Of a stretch of DNA of 64,000 nt, positions 53,737-62,355 are shown piece by piece. The translations under genes and the position numbers were made by a program. Under the pieces are notes generated by a model. It did not search any database. It saw only the letters and a list, made by a program, of their open reading frames with translations, and was not told where the DNA came from. Source of the DNA: Phycicoccus flavus. GTDB taxonomy: Bacteria; Actinomycetota; Actinomycetes; Actinomycetales; Dermatophilaceae. Each line of letters starts with the position of its first letter. Positions within the stretch are counted from its first letter, which is position 1. The stretch lies in assembly GCF_004025965.2 (NCBI RefSeq), contig NZ_SAYU02000005.1:1-64000 (forward strand), given 5' to 3'.

Positions 53737-54404
53737 TCCGGGTCCTCATCGTCGACGACCACTCGACGATCCGCGCCGGCCTGCGGCTCATCCTCAGCGA
53801 CGCCCAGGACGTCGTGGTCGTGGGCGAGGCCGCGGACGGTGACGCCGCAGTGCACAACGCCCGGGCCCTGTCGCCGGACGTCGTCCTCATGGACGTCCGG
53901 ATGCCGCGGACGGACGGGGTCGAGGCGACCCGGCGGCTGCGTGCCGAGGGGTACCGCGTGCTCGTGCTCACCACCTACGACCACGACGAGGTCGTCTACG
54001 GCGCCATCCGCGCCGGAGCGGCCGGGTTCCTCCTCAAGACCGCGGAGTCCTCCGAGCTCGTCGCGGCCGTGCGACGGGTGGCGGCCGGCGACGGCGCCCT
54101 CGCGCCCGAGGTGACGGGGCGGGTGCTCGCCCGGCTCACCGAGACCGCCGACGCCGCGGCGCAGGGCCGGGCGGACCGCAGCGGGCTCGAGCGCCTCGAG
54201 CAGGCGGGCCTCACCAGCCGCGAGGTCGAGGTGCTCGCCCACATCGGCCACGGCCGCTCGAACATCGCGATCTCGCGGCGGCTCGACATCAGCCTGGGGA
54301 CGACCAAGACGCACGTCTCGCGCATCCTCATGAAGCTGGGACTGGAGTCGCGGACCCAGGCCGCCCTCATCGCCCGGGACAGCGGCCTGGGCGCGGACGG
54401 GTAG
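53733..54404 (+). CDS. NarL/FixJ-type response regulator
   Basis: A 223-residue regulator. The receiver domain has acidic residues Asp8-Asp9, phospho-acceptor Asp54 in VVLMDVRMP, the Thr of VLVLTTYD and the lysine in FLLKTAE. The LuxR-type HTH at the C-terminus is LTSREVEVLAHIGHGRSNIAISRRLDISLGTTKTHVSRILMKL (about residues 161-203; key Glu165, Val166, Thr192, Val196). GTG start overlaps the kinase stop. Candidate ACTTTGGT boxes lie before its own operon and before the biosynthetic operon. Confidence 0.93.
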   Translation: MIRVLIVDDHSTIRAGLRLILSDAQDVVVVGEAADGDAAVHNARALSPDVVLMDVRMPRTDGVEATRRLRAEGYRVLVLTTYDHDEVVYGAIRAGAAGFLLKTAESSELVAAVRRVAAGDGALAPEVTGRVLARLTETADAAAQGRADRSGLERLEQAGLTSREVEVLAHIGHGRSNIAISRRLDISLGTTKTHVSRILMKLGLESRTQAALIARDSGLGADG

Positions 54405-54506
54405 GTCCGGTCGCGCTCGTCACCGACGGATCGTCCGCGTTGGGTGGGTGTCGTCCCGGTGTGACAGGATTCGGTGACCGCCCTGATCCCCGCCGAGGAG
54501 GCTCTT

Positions 54507-55265
54507 GTGACGACGCCTGCCACCGCCGTGGCCCCCCGAGCCGAGAGCACCGGTGACCGTCCGCGCCGGGTCCTGCTCAAGCTGTCCGGCGAGATGTTCG
54601 GCGGCGGCAAGCTCGGCGTCGACCCCGAGGTCGTGCGCGGCGTCGCCCGGCAGATCGCCGAGGCCGTCCGCGAGGGCGTCCAGGTGGCGATCGTCGTCGG
54701 CGGCGGCAACTTCTTCCGCGGCGCCGAGCTGCAGCAGAAGGGCATGGAGCGGGCGCGGGCCGACTACATCGGCATGCTCGGCACGGTGATGAACTGCCTC
54801 GCCCTCCAGGACTTCCTCGAGAAGGAGGGCGTCCAGACCCGGGTGCAGACCGCGATCACGATGGGACAGGTCGCCGAGCCGTACATCCCGCGGCGGGCCA
54901 TGCGCCACCTCGAGAAGGGCAGGGTCGTCATCTTCGGCGCCGGCGCCGGCATGCCCTACTTCTCCACCGACACCGTGAGCGCGCAGCGCGCGCTGGAGTG
55001 CAAGTGCGACGCGGTCCTCATGAGCAAGAACGGCGTCGACGGCGTCTACGACGCCGACCCGCGGACCAACCCGGACGCGACCAAGCTCGAGGAGGTCACC
55101 TTCGCCGAGGCCCTGCGCACCGGGCTGCGGGTCGTCGACGCCGCCGCGTTCAGCCTGTGCATGGACAACGAGCTGCCGATGGTCGTCTTCGGCATGGACG
55201 GCGAGGGCAACGTCACCCGAGCCCTGCGCGGCGAGCCCATCGGCACGCTGGTCCACGCCGGCTGA
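54507..55265 (+). CDS. pyrH: UMP kinase
   Basis: A 252-residue amino acid kinase-fold UMP kinase. It has [60 protein letters not shown] (key stretch [12 protein letters not shown]) and [13 protein letters not shown]. It makes UDP for nucleic acid and cell-wall precursors. The GTG at 54507 is preferred because GAGGAG lies 6 bp upstream; a GTG at 54474 would add 11 residues without similarity. It resumes the conserved gene order interrupted after tsf. Confidence 0.95.
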   Translation: MTTPATAVAPRAESTGDRPRRVLLKLSGEMFGGGKLGVDPEVVRGVARQIAEAVREGVQVAIVVGGGNFFRGAELQQKGMERARADYIGMLGTVMNCLALQDFLEKEGVQTRVQTAITMGQVAEPYIPRRAMRHLEKGRVVIFGAGAGMPYFSTDTVSAQRALECKCDAVLMSKNGVDGVYDADPRTNPDATKLEEVTFAEALRTGLRVVDAAAFSLCMDNELPMVVFGMDGEGNVTRALRGEPIGTLVHAG

Positions 55266-55353
55266 GGCGCCTCGGGGCGCCGGGGCGTCCCGTTTGACAC
55301 ACTAGGCACGCAGCGCCGCAGCACCGCGGCGTCCACCGAAGGAGAGCGCCGCG

Positions 55354-55911
55354 ATGATCGACGAGACCTTGTTCGAGGCCGAGGAGAAGATGGAGAAGGC
55401 CGTCGAGGTCGCGAAGGAGAACTTCTCCGGGATCCGCACCGGCCGTGCGCACCCGGGCATGTTCCAGAAGCTCCTCGTCGACTACTACGGCGCCCCGACC
55501 CCGCTGCAGCAGCTCGCGTCCTTCCAGACGCCCGAGGCGCGCACCATCATCATCAGCCCGTTCGACAAGTCCTCGATGCACGCCATCGAGAAGGCGATCT
55601 CGCAGGCCGACCTCGGGGTCAACCCGAGCAACGACGGCAACATCATCCGCTGCACGATGCCGCAGCTCACCGAGGAGCGCCGCCGGGAGTACGTGCGGAT
55701 GGCCAACTCCGAGGCCGAGGAGGCCCGGGTGTCGGTGCGCAACATCCGCCGCTCGGCCAAGACGACGCTCGAGAAGCTCGTCAAGGACGGCGAGGTCGGC
55801 GAGGACGAGGGGACCCGCGCCGAGAAGGAGCTGGAGTCGGTGACCAAGCGGCACGTCGACCAGATCGACGACCTCCTCAAGCACAAGGAAGCCGAGCTCC
55901 TCGAGGTCTGA
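55354..55911 (+). CDS. frr: Ribosome recycling factor
   Basis: A 185-residue RRF of exactly the usual length, with the helical hairpin start [28 protein letters not shown], domain II around [30 protein letters not shown], and the C-terminal helix ending [10 protein letters not shown]. It splits post-termination ribosomes with EF-G. ATG with GAAGGAGAG upstream. A TTGACA-like sequence at 55293-55298 may be a -35 of an own promoter. cdsA starts 7 bp downstream. Confidence 0.97.
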   Translation: MIDETLFEAEEKMEKAVEVAKENFSGIRTGRAHPGMFQKLLVDYYGAPTPLQQLASFQTPEARTIIISPFDKSSMHAIEKAISQADLGVNPSNDGNIIRCTMPQLTEERRREYVRMANSEAEEARVSVRNIRRSAKTTLEKLVKDGEVGEDEGTRAEKELESVTKRHVDQIDDLLKHKEAELLEV

Positions 55912-55918
55912 CCTGCCC

Positions 55919-56872
55919 ATGCCCGACCCCGACACCGACGCCGGACCCGCCGACGGCGTGCCCGCCCCGGACCGCACCCACTCCGGGGAGGTCCTCACCG
56001 AGGCGGGGGACGCCGGGCGGGGTCCCGGCGACGAGCGGTCAGCGGGGGCGGAGCCGCGCCGGGTCCCGAGCGCCGGCCGCGACCTGCGCGCCGCGATCGG
56101 CGTGGGGCTCATGCTCGGCGCGCTCGTCATCGCGACCCTCGTCCTGGACGCCCGCGCCTTCCTCGTCGTCCTCGCCCTGGCCATCGCCACCGGGTCCTGG
56201 GAGGTCCGCCGGGCGGTCGCCGCGAAGTCGATGCGGGTGCCCCTGGCGCCGCTGCTGCTCGGCACGGTCGGCATGGTCGTGTCCGCGTACCTGCGCGGGG
56301 CGGAGGCACTCGTCCTCACCTTCGGGCTCACGGTCGTCGGGCTGCTCGTGTGGCGGGTGGCCGACGGCCTCGACGGCGCGGCCCGCGACCTCGCCGCCTC
56401 CTGCCTCGCGGCGTTCTACCCCGCCTTCCTCGGCGGCTTCGCCTCGCTCATGCTCGCCGAGCCCGACGGCCGGCAGCGCATCATCACCTTCGTCCTCGTC
56501 ACCGTGGCCTCGGACGTCGGCGGCTACGCGGCCGGGGTGTTCCTCGGCCGGCACCCCATGGCACCCTCGCTGTCGCCGAAGAAGTCCTGGGAGGGGTTCG
56601 CGGGCTCGGTGCTCACCTGCGCCGTCGTCGGCGCCGCCGCGGTGCCGCCCCTGCTCGGCGGGCCCTGGTGGGCCGGCGCCGCGCTCGGGCTCGTGACCGC
56701 CGCGGCCGCGACCTCCGGGGACCTCATCGAGTCCAGCATCAAGCGCGACCTCGGCATCAAGGACATGGGCAACCTGCTGCCGGGGCACGGGGGCCTCATG
56801 GACCGCCTCGACTCGCTCGTCGTCGTCGCTCCGGTGGCCTGGGCGCTGCTCCTCTGGCTCGTCCCCGCCTGA
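55919..56872 (+). CDS. cdsA: Phosphatidate cytidylyltransferase
   Basis: A 317-residue CDP-diacylglycerol synthase. After a charged disordered stretch of about 55 residues come eight hydrophobic segments. The CDS signature is near the C-terminus: SPKKSWEGFAGS and GDLIESSIKRDLGIKDMGNLLPGHGGLMDRLDSL (key Asp-x-x-x-D of LMDRLDS). It makes CDP-DAG for phospholipids. ATG start 7 bp after frr. Two hairpins follow its stop. Confidence 0.95.
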   Translation: MPDPDTDAGPADGVPAPDRTHSGEVLTEAGDAGRGPGDERSAGAEPRRVPSAGRDLRAAIGVGLMLGALVIATLVLDARAFLVVLALAIATGSWEVRRAVAAKSMRVPLAPLLLGTVGMVVSAYLRGAEALVLTFGLTVVGLLVWRVADGLDGAARDLAASCLAAFYPAFLGGFASLMLAEPDGRQRIITFVLVTVASDVGGYAAGVFLGRHPMAPSLSPKKSWEGFAGSVLTCAVVGAAAVPPLLGGPWWAGAALGLVTAAAATSGDLIESSIKRDLGIKDMGNLLPGHGGLMDRLDSLVVVAPVAWALLLWLVPA

Positions 56873-56917
56873 GCGGGGCGACCGCTCGGCGGCGCGCCGC
56901 CACGAGAGCCTCGCACG

Positions 56918-56980
56918 ACCGGCCCCACCCCTCCGGAAGGAGGGGCCGGTCGCGCCCGGGACCAGGGGTCGCCGGGCGCG
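56918..56980. terminator. Double hairpin between cdsA and the convergent paralogue genes
   Basis: The first stem pairs CCCCTCC with GGAGGGG around GGAA (56928-56947), extended by outer CCGG bases. The second pairs CGCGCCCGG with CCGGGCGCG (56951-56980). Position between convergent genes fits a bidirectional terminator. Confidence 0.75.
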
Positions 56981-56989
56981 ACCGGGGTC

Positions 56990-57823
56990 TCAGCCGACGT
57001 GGCGTCGGGGCTCGACGAGGGACTCCAGCAGCGGCGTCGGCCGCAGCGCCAGGGTGCCCTCGGGTGTGAGGTGCGTGAGCGTCGTCACGTGCCGGTCGTG
57101 CCAGTGGTAGGTGTGCGGCGACACCGGCCCGACGCCCTCGCCCCACAGCTGCGCCGCGTGCCAGGGCACGAGGTCCAGCGCGGCGCGGGTCTCGGCGGCG
57201 GTCGAGCACGTCTGCAGCACCACCGCGTGACGGTGCGGCATGGCGAACACGACCCCGTTCGTCGCGTCCGCCCCGGGCACCCACCGCGCGACCGCGTCGA
57301 GCAGGAACCGGGCGAAGGACGCCGTGTACGGGGAGTCGCCGTGGACGAGGATGCACGACTGGTCGCCGGCGCTCAGCCGCTCGACGTCGACCTCGGTGGC
57401 GTCCAGCAGACGGCGGAGGTTGGCCCGCCCGAGCTCGAGGAGGGTCGGCACGTACCGGCCCAGGCCCTCGACGCGGGAGTCCGGCAGGGTGACGACCGAG
57501 GTGGGGAGGTCGAGGGTGAGGACCTCGTCGACCCCGTCCGCGAACGGCACGGCGTACGAGAAGCCCAGCCCGGTGTCGTGGAGGCGCTCGGCCCCGGCGA
57601 GCCGTGAGGTCAGCGCCTCGTCGAGCTCCTCGGGCGCCAGCGCGTCGATGTCGGTCTCGGCGGCCTCGGTGAGCCGTGTGAGGTGGTCGCGGATCCAGTC
57701 CTCGAAGGGCGCCGAGAAGTCGTCGACGTCCGGGACGGGACTCACGGTCTTGAGTGGTGGCGGAGCCTGCTGGCCCCGGTCCTGGGCACCGGAGGGTGCG
57801 CGAAATCTGTCGAACAGGCCCAT
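56990..57823 (-). CDS. Uncharacterised tandem paralogue, copy 1
   Basis: A 277-residue soluble protein I do not recognise. It begins MGLFDRFRAP and shares its layout with the two genes upstream: an N-terminal acidic helix (FEDWIRDHLTRL), EALTSRLAG, VDEVLTLDLPTSVVTLP, VHGDSPYTASFARFLLD, NGVVFAMPHRHAVVLQ and [19 protein letters not shown] near the end. There is no signal peptide or membrane segment. The VPH+ and Y-x-A-S pattern faintly recalls DUF1444/YtpQ. A leader hairpin 22 bp upstream of the start is shared with copy 2. It is last in the minus-strand triplet. Confidence 0.75.
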   Translation of the reverse strand: MGLFDRFRAPSGAQDRGQQAPPPLKTVSPVPDVDDFSAPFEDWIRDHLTRLTEAAETDIDALAPEELDEALTSRLAGAERLHDTGLGFSYAVPFADGVDEVLTLDLPTSVVTLPDSRVEGLGRYVPTLLELGRANLRRLLDATEVDVERLSAGDQSCILVHGDSPYTASFARFLLDAVARWVPGADATNGVVFAMPHRHAVVLQTCSTAAETRAALDLVPWHAAQLWGEGVGPVSPHTYHWHDRHVTTLTHLTPEGTLALRPTPLLESLVEPRRHVG

Positions 57824-57844
57824 CGGCCGTCCTTTCCCTGCATC

Positions 57845-57865
57845 CCCGTTCCCCTGCTGAACGGG
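57845..57865 (-). promoter_or_regulatory. 5' leader hairpin of paralogue copy 1
   Basis: CCCGTTC and GAACGGG arms (57845-57851, 57859-57865), beginning 22 bp upstream of the start codon. It is followed on the transcript by GCAGGGAAAGG, which contains the ribosome binding site. The same structure at the same distance precedes copy 2. Confidence 0.6.
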
Positions 57866-57928
57866 AGTACCGCGCCATCGTAGGCCGTGGCCGACGGGCG
57901 CGGCGGCGGTTCGGAGGTTTTGCCGGGC

Positions 57929-58762
57929 TCAGCCGACGCGGGCGCCCGGACGCCGGGTGGCGCCGAGCACGGTGTCGAGGACCGGCGTCGTCGTCAGCGA
58001 CAACGAGCCGTCCGGCTCCTCGGTGGTGAGGCACGTCAGCCGGCGGTGGTACCAGTGGTAGACGTGCGGCGAGACCGGCCCGCTGCCGGTGTCGAAGAGC
58101 AGCCGGGCCTGGGCGGGCACGTGCTCCAACGCGGCCGCGGTCACCGGGGCGGTCGTGCACGGGGAGAGCACGAGCGCGTGCCGGTCGGGGACCGCGAACA
58201 CCACGCCGTTGCCGGTGTCGGCCCCCGGGAGGAAGCGCGCCGCGGCCTCGGAGAGGAACCGGGCGAAGGACCCGGTGTACGGCGAGTCGCCGACGACGGT
58301 GCGGCAGGCCGAGCGGCGGTCACCGACGGCCCGCACCTCGACCTCCGCGGTGCGCAGGGTCCGCTCCAGGTTCTGGCGTCCGATGCTCACCAGGGCCGAG
58401 AACGACCGCTGGCCGACGGCCACCCGCTCCTGGGGCAGCGTGACGACGGCCATCGGCAGGTCGAGGGTGAGCACCTCCGCGACGTGCGGCGCGAACGGGG
58501 TGACGTACTGGTAGCGCCGGTCGCCCGGCGGCAGGTCGCGCTGGGCGACGAGCCGGCTGGTGAGCGCGGCCTCGAACTCCCGCGGCCCGAGGGTGTCCGG
58601 ACTGTTCTCGGCCGCGGCCGTGAGCCGCTCGAGGTGGGCCCGGACGACGTCGTCGAGCGCGGCGTCGTCGGTGTCGTGGACCTCGGCGACGGTGCGCCGC
58701 GGGGTGGACGACGACGGGGTGGTCGTGCCGGCGGAGGCACGCCAACGGTCGAACAGGCGCAT
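57929..58762 (-). CDS. Uncharacterised tandem paralogue, copy 2
   Basis: A 277-residue protein, the same length as copy 1 and clearly related to it: MRLFDRWRAS start, VRAHLERLTAAAE, FEAALTSRLVAQ, VAEVLTLDLPMAVVTLP, VVGDSPYTGSFARFLSEAAARFLPGADTGNGVVFAVPDRHALVL (key residues G, D, S, Y and the D-R-H) and GPVSPHVYHWYHRRLTCLT. The histidine of PHRH is aspartate here (PDRH). The ATG at 58762 is followed downstream by copy 1 after 105 bp. Its function is unknown; a recent duplication is likely. Confidence 0.75.
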   Translation of the reverse strand: MRLFDRWRASAGTTTPSSSTPRRTVAEVHDTDDAALDDVVRAHLERLTAAAENSPDTLGPREFEAALTSRLVAQRDLPPGDRRYQYVTPFAPHVAEVLTLDLPMAVVTLPQERVAVGQRSFSALVSIGRQNLERTLRTAEVEVRAVGDRRSACRTVVGDSPYTGSFARFLSEAAARFLPGADTGNGVVFAVPDRHALVLSPCTTAPVTAAALEHVPAQARLLFDTGSGPVSPHVYHWYHRRLTCLTTEEPDGSLSLTTTPVLDTVLGATRRPGARVG

Positions 58763-58783
58763 GGCCCATCCCTTTCCCTGCGT

Positions 58784-58803
58784 CCCGTTCCCCTGCGAAC
58801 GGG
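58784..58803 (-). promoter_or_regulatory. 5' leader hairpin of paralogue copy 2
   Basis: CCCGTTC (58784-58790) and GAACGGG (58797-58803) with a 6-base CCCTGC-type loop, 22 bp upstream of the start, then GCAGGGAAAGG on the transcript. It matches the copy 1 leader nearly base for base although the surrounding intergenic DNA differs. Confidence 0.6.
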
Positions 58804-58875
58804 ATCTGGCAGGAGGGTAGGGCCCGGCGCGGTCCGGGCGTCGCGGAATCGGGCGCGACACCGTTGCGCCGCAGG

Positions 58876-59850
58876 TCAGGACGGTGCGCCGTCGTCCTCT
58901 GCGGAAAGTGCCGACAGCAGCTCCTCGAGGTACGGGCCGGGCGTGACCGACAGGGTCCCGTCCTCGACGGAGGTCAGCGTCGTCACCTCGCCGTCGCGCC
59001 ACAGGTAGGTGTGCGGGCTCACCGGCCCGGGGGAGTCGGCGTAGGCCCCGGCGGCGAACCTCGGCAGGAGCAGCAGCGCGCCGAGCGCGGCCCCGGGGGA
59101 GTCGAGCACGCGGTAGGCGAGCAGGTGGCGGTGCGGGACGGCGAGGACGACGCCGCCGGAGAGGTCGGCCGCGGGCTCGAACCGCCGCACGAGGTCCGGG
59201 AGGACGAGGGCGAGCGAGGCGGTGTAGAACGAGTCGCCGAGGACGCACCAGATGTCGTGTCCCTCGTGCTCGACGTGCTCGCGCTCCAGGTCCTCGGTGG
59301 CGACGAGCGCCGCCGTGTTCGCCCAGGCGCGGTCCAGGAGTCTCGCGAGGTCGCCCCGTCCCCGCAGCTCCTCGCCCGAGGGGGTGGCCACCGACTCCGG
59401 GAGGTCGAGCGTCGGCAGCCGGACGACCCCGTCGGCCCACGGCAGCGCGTGCTCGAAGCTGCCGAGCAGGGCGCGGGTCGTCTGCTCGTCGACGAGGCGC
59501 ATCCGCAGCGCGGCGAGGTACTCCTCGTCCGACAGTGCGTCCAGGTCGGCGTCGACGACCCGGAAGGTCTTCTCGAAGTGCTCGCGGACGACGTCGGGCC
59601 AGCCGGCGGGACCGCGCTCGTCGCCGTGGGCGTTCGCGGCGACGTTCCACAGGCCCCACTCGCGGCCGTCGTCGGTGACGACCGACTGCGGCCGCAGCTC
59701 GACCTCGCGGCCCATGCCGGCGAGGACCTCGCGGACGACGGCACGGAAGCGGGCGGCCTCGGCGACGGTGAGGAAGGTCAGCTCCGGGTCGGTCTCCCGG
59801 TCCGCCCCGGTCTCCGGCTGCTCCCGCCGGCGGCGTCCGAACAGTCCCAT
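58876..59850 (-). CDS. Uncharacterised tandem paralogue, copy 3 (longer)
   Basis: A 324-residue, more distant member of the same family: [10 protein letters not shown] start, an extra 45-residue N-terminal region ([21 protein letters not shown]), [62 protein letters not shown] and [24 protein letters not shown] near the end. ATG with GGGGGGAG upstream; the leader hairpin of copies 1 and 2 is absent. It is divergent from rlmN. The three copies probably work on related ligands, but no function can be assigned. Confidence 0.75.
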   Translation of the reverse strand: MGLFGRRRREQPETGADRETDPELTFLTVAEAARFRAVVREVLAGMGREVELRPQSVVTDDGREWGLWNVAANAHGDERGPAGWPDVVREHFEKTFRVVDADLDALSDEEYLAALRMRLVDEQTTRALLGSFEHALPWADGVVRLPTLDLPESVATPSGEELRGRGDLARLLDRAWANTAALVATEDLEREHVEHEGHDIWCVLGDSFYTASLALVLPDLVRRFEPAADLSGGVVLAVPHRHLLAYRVLDSPGAALGALLLLPRFAAGAYADSPGPVSPHTYLWRDGEVTTLTSVEDGTLSVTPGPYLEELLSALSAEDDGAPS

Positions 59851-59948
59851 GGCTCCCCCCGTCGTCGGCTGGCGGCAGCGTACGCGCTCGGCGGGCCCGG
59901 GGCGGGGGATCGGGACACCGGCGCCGGACCTGCGAGAATCGGCCGGTC

Positions 59949-61154
59949 ATGTCCGATGCCCCGCCCCCCCGCCGCCCCCGTCCCGTCCCCGGCCGGCTGA
60001 CCCTCAGCGCGCCCCGGCGCGGCAAGCCGCCACGCCACCTCGCCGACCTCGACCTCGCCGGACGGCGCGAGGCCGTGAGCGCGCTCGGGCACCCGGCCTT
60101 CCGGGCGAGCCAGCTCTCGACGCACTACTTCGAGCGGCTCGTCGACACCCCCGAGGACATGACCGACCTGCCGAAGGCGGTCCGCGAGGACCTGGTCCGC
60201 GACCTGCTCCCGCCGCTGCTCACGCCGGTGCGCTCGATCACCGCCGACGCCGGCGCCACCGTCAAGCAGGTGTGGCGCCTCTTCGACGGGGCGCTCGTGG
60301 AGTCGGTGCTCATGCGCTACCCGAACCGGGTCACCGTGTGCATCTCCAGCCAGGCCGGCTGCGGCATGAACTGCCCGTTCTGCGCCACGGGCCAGGAGGG
60401 GCTCACCCGCAACATGTCGGCGGGGGAGATCGTCGAGCAGGTCGTCGCGGCCGCGCGGATGCTCCGGCACGGCGGGCTGCCCGAGGCCACCGGCGTCGTC
60501 GACGGCGCCGGTCTCGGGGAGGAGGCGGGCGGCTCCGAGGCGCCGGCCGGCCCGACCCGGGTCAGCAACGTCGTCTTCATGGGGATGGGCGAGGCCCTGG
60601 CCAACTACAAGGCCGCCGTCGGCGCCATCCGGCGGCTCGTCGAGGCGCCGCCCTCCGGGCTCGGCATCTCGGCCCGCGGCGTGACGATGTCGACGGTGGG
60701 CCTCGTCCCCGGCATCGACCGCCTCGCGGCCGAGGGGATCCCGGTGACCCTGGCCCTGTCGCTGCACGCCCCGGACGACGAGCTGCGCGACGAGCTGGTC
60801 CCCATCAACACCCGGTTCAAGGTCGACGAGGCCATCGACGCCGCCCACCGCTACTACGAGGCCACCGGCCGCCGGGTGAGCATCGAGTACGCCCTCATCC
60901 GCGACATCAACGACCAGGCCTGGCGCGCGGACCTCCTCGGCGAGAAGCTCGCCGCCCGCGGCCGGGGCTGGGTGCACGTCAACCCCATCCCGCTCAACCC
61001 GACGCCCGGGTCGAGGTGGACCGCGTCCCGCCGGGGCGTCGAGCAGCAGTTCGTCGAGCGGCTGCGGGCGCACGGCATCCCGACGACCGTGCGCGACACC
61101 CGCGGATCGGACATCGACGGCGCCTGCGGCCAGCTCGCCGCGTCGACCGCCTGA
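59949..61154 (+). CDS. rlmN: 23S rRNA/tRNA adenine-C2 methyltransferase RlmN
   Basis: A 401-residue radical SAM methylase for A2503 of 23S rRNA and A37 of some tRNAs. The radical SAM cysteines are in CGMNCPFC. The two further catalytic cysteines are in VCISSQAGC and near the C-terminus in [10 protein letters not shown]. The SAM-binding GMGEPLxNY motif reads GMGEALANY, with proline replaced by alanine. A Gly/Glu-rich insert of about 25 residues (from about residue 177) precedes that motif. ATG start with a -10-like GAGAAT 9 bp upstream. It closes the pyrH-frr-cdsA-rlmN order. Confidence 0.94.
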   Translation: MSDAPPPRRPRPVPGRLTLSAPRRGKPPRHLADLDLAGRREAVSALGHPAFRASQLSTHYFERLVDTPEDMTDLPKAVREDLVRDLLPPLLTPVRSITADAGATVKQVWRLFDGALVESVLMRYPNRVTVCISSQAGCGMNCPFCATGQEGLTRNMSAGEIVEQVVAAARMLRHGGLPEATGVVDGAGLGEEAGGSEAPAGPTRVSNVVFMGMGEALANYKAAVGAIRRLVEAPPSGLGISARGVTMSTVGLVPGIDRLAAEGIPVTLALSLHAPDDELRDELVPINTRFKVDEAIDAAHRYYEATGRRVSIEYALIRDINDQAWRADLLGEKLAARGRGWVHVNPIPLNPTPGSRWTASRRGVEQQFVERLRAHGIPTTVRDTRGSDIDGACGQLAASTA

Positions 61155-61182
61155 GGCCGCGCGCCGCGTCGCGAGCGGCCTC
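61153..61182. terminator. Bidirectional hairpin between rlmN and the LOG-family gene
   Basis: GAGGCCGC and GCGGCCTC arms (8 bp, perfect) around a 14-base loop, starting within the rlmN stop codon and ending 5 bp before the convergent gene's stop. Confidence 0.7.
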
Positions 61183-61187
61183 CTGGG

Positions 61188-62282
61188 TCAGGGCTGCAGC
61201 AGGCGCACCGCGTCGGCGGGGTCGTCGACGAGGTGGACGTGGTCGGCCATCGCCCGCCCGGCGCCCAGCGCCGCGAGGGCGGGCCACACCGGCACCGTCT
61301 CGCTCCAGTAGCGCCGGCCGACGAGCACGAGCCGCGGCAGCGGCCGGTCGGGCCCGCCGTAGTACAGCCCGGTGGCGGCCTGGAACACCTCCTGGACGGT
61401 GCCGGCCGCGCCCTCGAGGACGACGACGCCGGCGGTGGACCGGGTGAGCAGGCCGTCCTCGCGGATCGCGTTGGAGAAGTACTTGGCCACACCGTCGCAG
61501 AAGACGTTGGGCGGCTCGTGCCCGTAGAACCACGTGGGGATGCCGACGCTGCGCACGGGGTCGCCCGGCGTGCGCAGCGCCGCGAGGTCGGCGCGCACGT
61601 CGAGGGCCGCCGCCGCCCACGGCCGGACGTCCTCGATGCCCGGGTGCTCGCGCAGCCGGGCCACGGCGTCGGCGAGCGCGTCGGGGCCTGCGGCGAAGGC
61701 CCCGAGGTTGGCCGCCTCCATGGCGCCGGGCCCGCCCCCGGTGGCGACGACGAGCCCGGTCCCGGCCAGGGCGTGCCCGAGGGCCGCCGCCCGGGCGTAG
61801 GCCTCCTCGTCCCGGCGCAGCGCGTGGCCGCCCATGACCCCGACGACGGGCCGGTCCGCGAGGAGGTCGGTGAGCGCGTCGCTCATCGAGTCGTCGTGGA
61901 CGGCCCGCAGCAGCGTGACGAAGGCGTCGTGGGCGACCGCGGCGTCGCGCGACCAGCGGTAGGTGCGGGCGTCCGGCGTCGACTCGTAGCCGACCTCGCG
62001 CAGGCCGTCGTAGAGCTCGGCGGGGGAGTAGAGGGTGGCCCGGTAGGGGTCCACCGGCGCCCGCGGGTCGGTCGGGAAGACGAGCGCGCCGTGGGTGCGC
62101 AGGTGGTGGGCCAGGTCGTCCGGCAGCCGCCCGCCGAGGACGACGAGCCCCTCGACGTCGTCGCGGGCCCGGAGCCGCTCGACGCGGCCGGTGAGGTCGA
62201 GGTCCTGCAGGCGCAGCCCGCGCAGCGGTGTCCCGGCGTCCAGCGCGGCGTCGAGGGCCGCGAGCGTCTCGATCTCCCGCAC
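61188..62282 (-). CDS. LOG-family (lysine decarboxylase-like) protein
   Basis: A 364-residue Rossmann-like protein of the LOG family. It has VVGVMGGHALRRDEEAYARAAALG, the signature VVATGGGPGAMEAANLGAFAAG (key GGGPGAMEAAN) and the usual PGGxGTxxE site as LEGAAGTVQEVFQ. LOG enzymes release nucleobase from cytokinin nucleotides or other nucleoside monophosphates. The N-terminal 140 residues are a longer extension than minimal LOG and the PGG is changed to EGA, so the activity may differ. GTG start. It is convergent with rlmN. Confidence 0.8.
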   Translation of the reverse strand: MREIETLAALDAALDAGTPLRGLRLQDLDLTGRVERLRARDDVEGLVVLGGRLPDDLAHHLRTHGALVFPTDPRAPVDPYRATLYSPAELYDGLREVGYESTPDARTYRWSRDAAVAHDAFVTLLRAVHDDSMSDALTDLLADRPVVGVMGGHALRRDEEAYARAAALGHALAGTGLVVATGGGPGAMEAANLGAFAAGPDALADAVARLREHPGIEDVRPWAAAALDVRADLAALRTPGDPVRSVGIPTWFYGHEPPNVFCDGVAKYFSNAIREDGLLTRSTAGVVVLEGAAGTVQEVFQAATGLYYGGPDRPLPRLVLVGRRYWSETVPVWPALAALGAGRAMADHVHLVDDPADAVRLLQP

Positions 62283-62355
62283 ACCGGCGAACCTACTGCC
62301 TGCCGGGTCGGGCCCTCACCGGCCGGGGCCCACCCACGCCGGGGCTCGACGGGGG

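Larger units (their letters stand above)
35216..54404. other. Lanthipeptide biosynthetic island between tsf and pyrH
   Basis: About 19 kb of accessory genes separates tsf from pyrH, which are usually adjacent or close. The core is an almost continuous minus-strand run from 51505 to 35929 with overlapping stops and starts. Its order is adenylation-ALDH fusion, ketosynthase, ThDP enzyme, LanKC, GNAT, two precursors, S41 protease, ABC ATPase, ABC permease, HFCD flavoprotein and MFS. A GAP-family gene, a histidine kinase and a response regulator lie at the pyrH side. No integrase, transposase or flanking repeat was seen, so the insertion route is unknown. Confidence 0.85.

Noticed and set aside
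35929-54404. Composite transposon or prophage carrying the cluster
   Set aside because: No transposase, integrase, phage gene or flanking direct repeat could be found at either edge.
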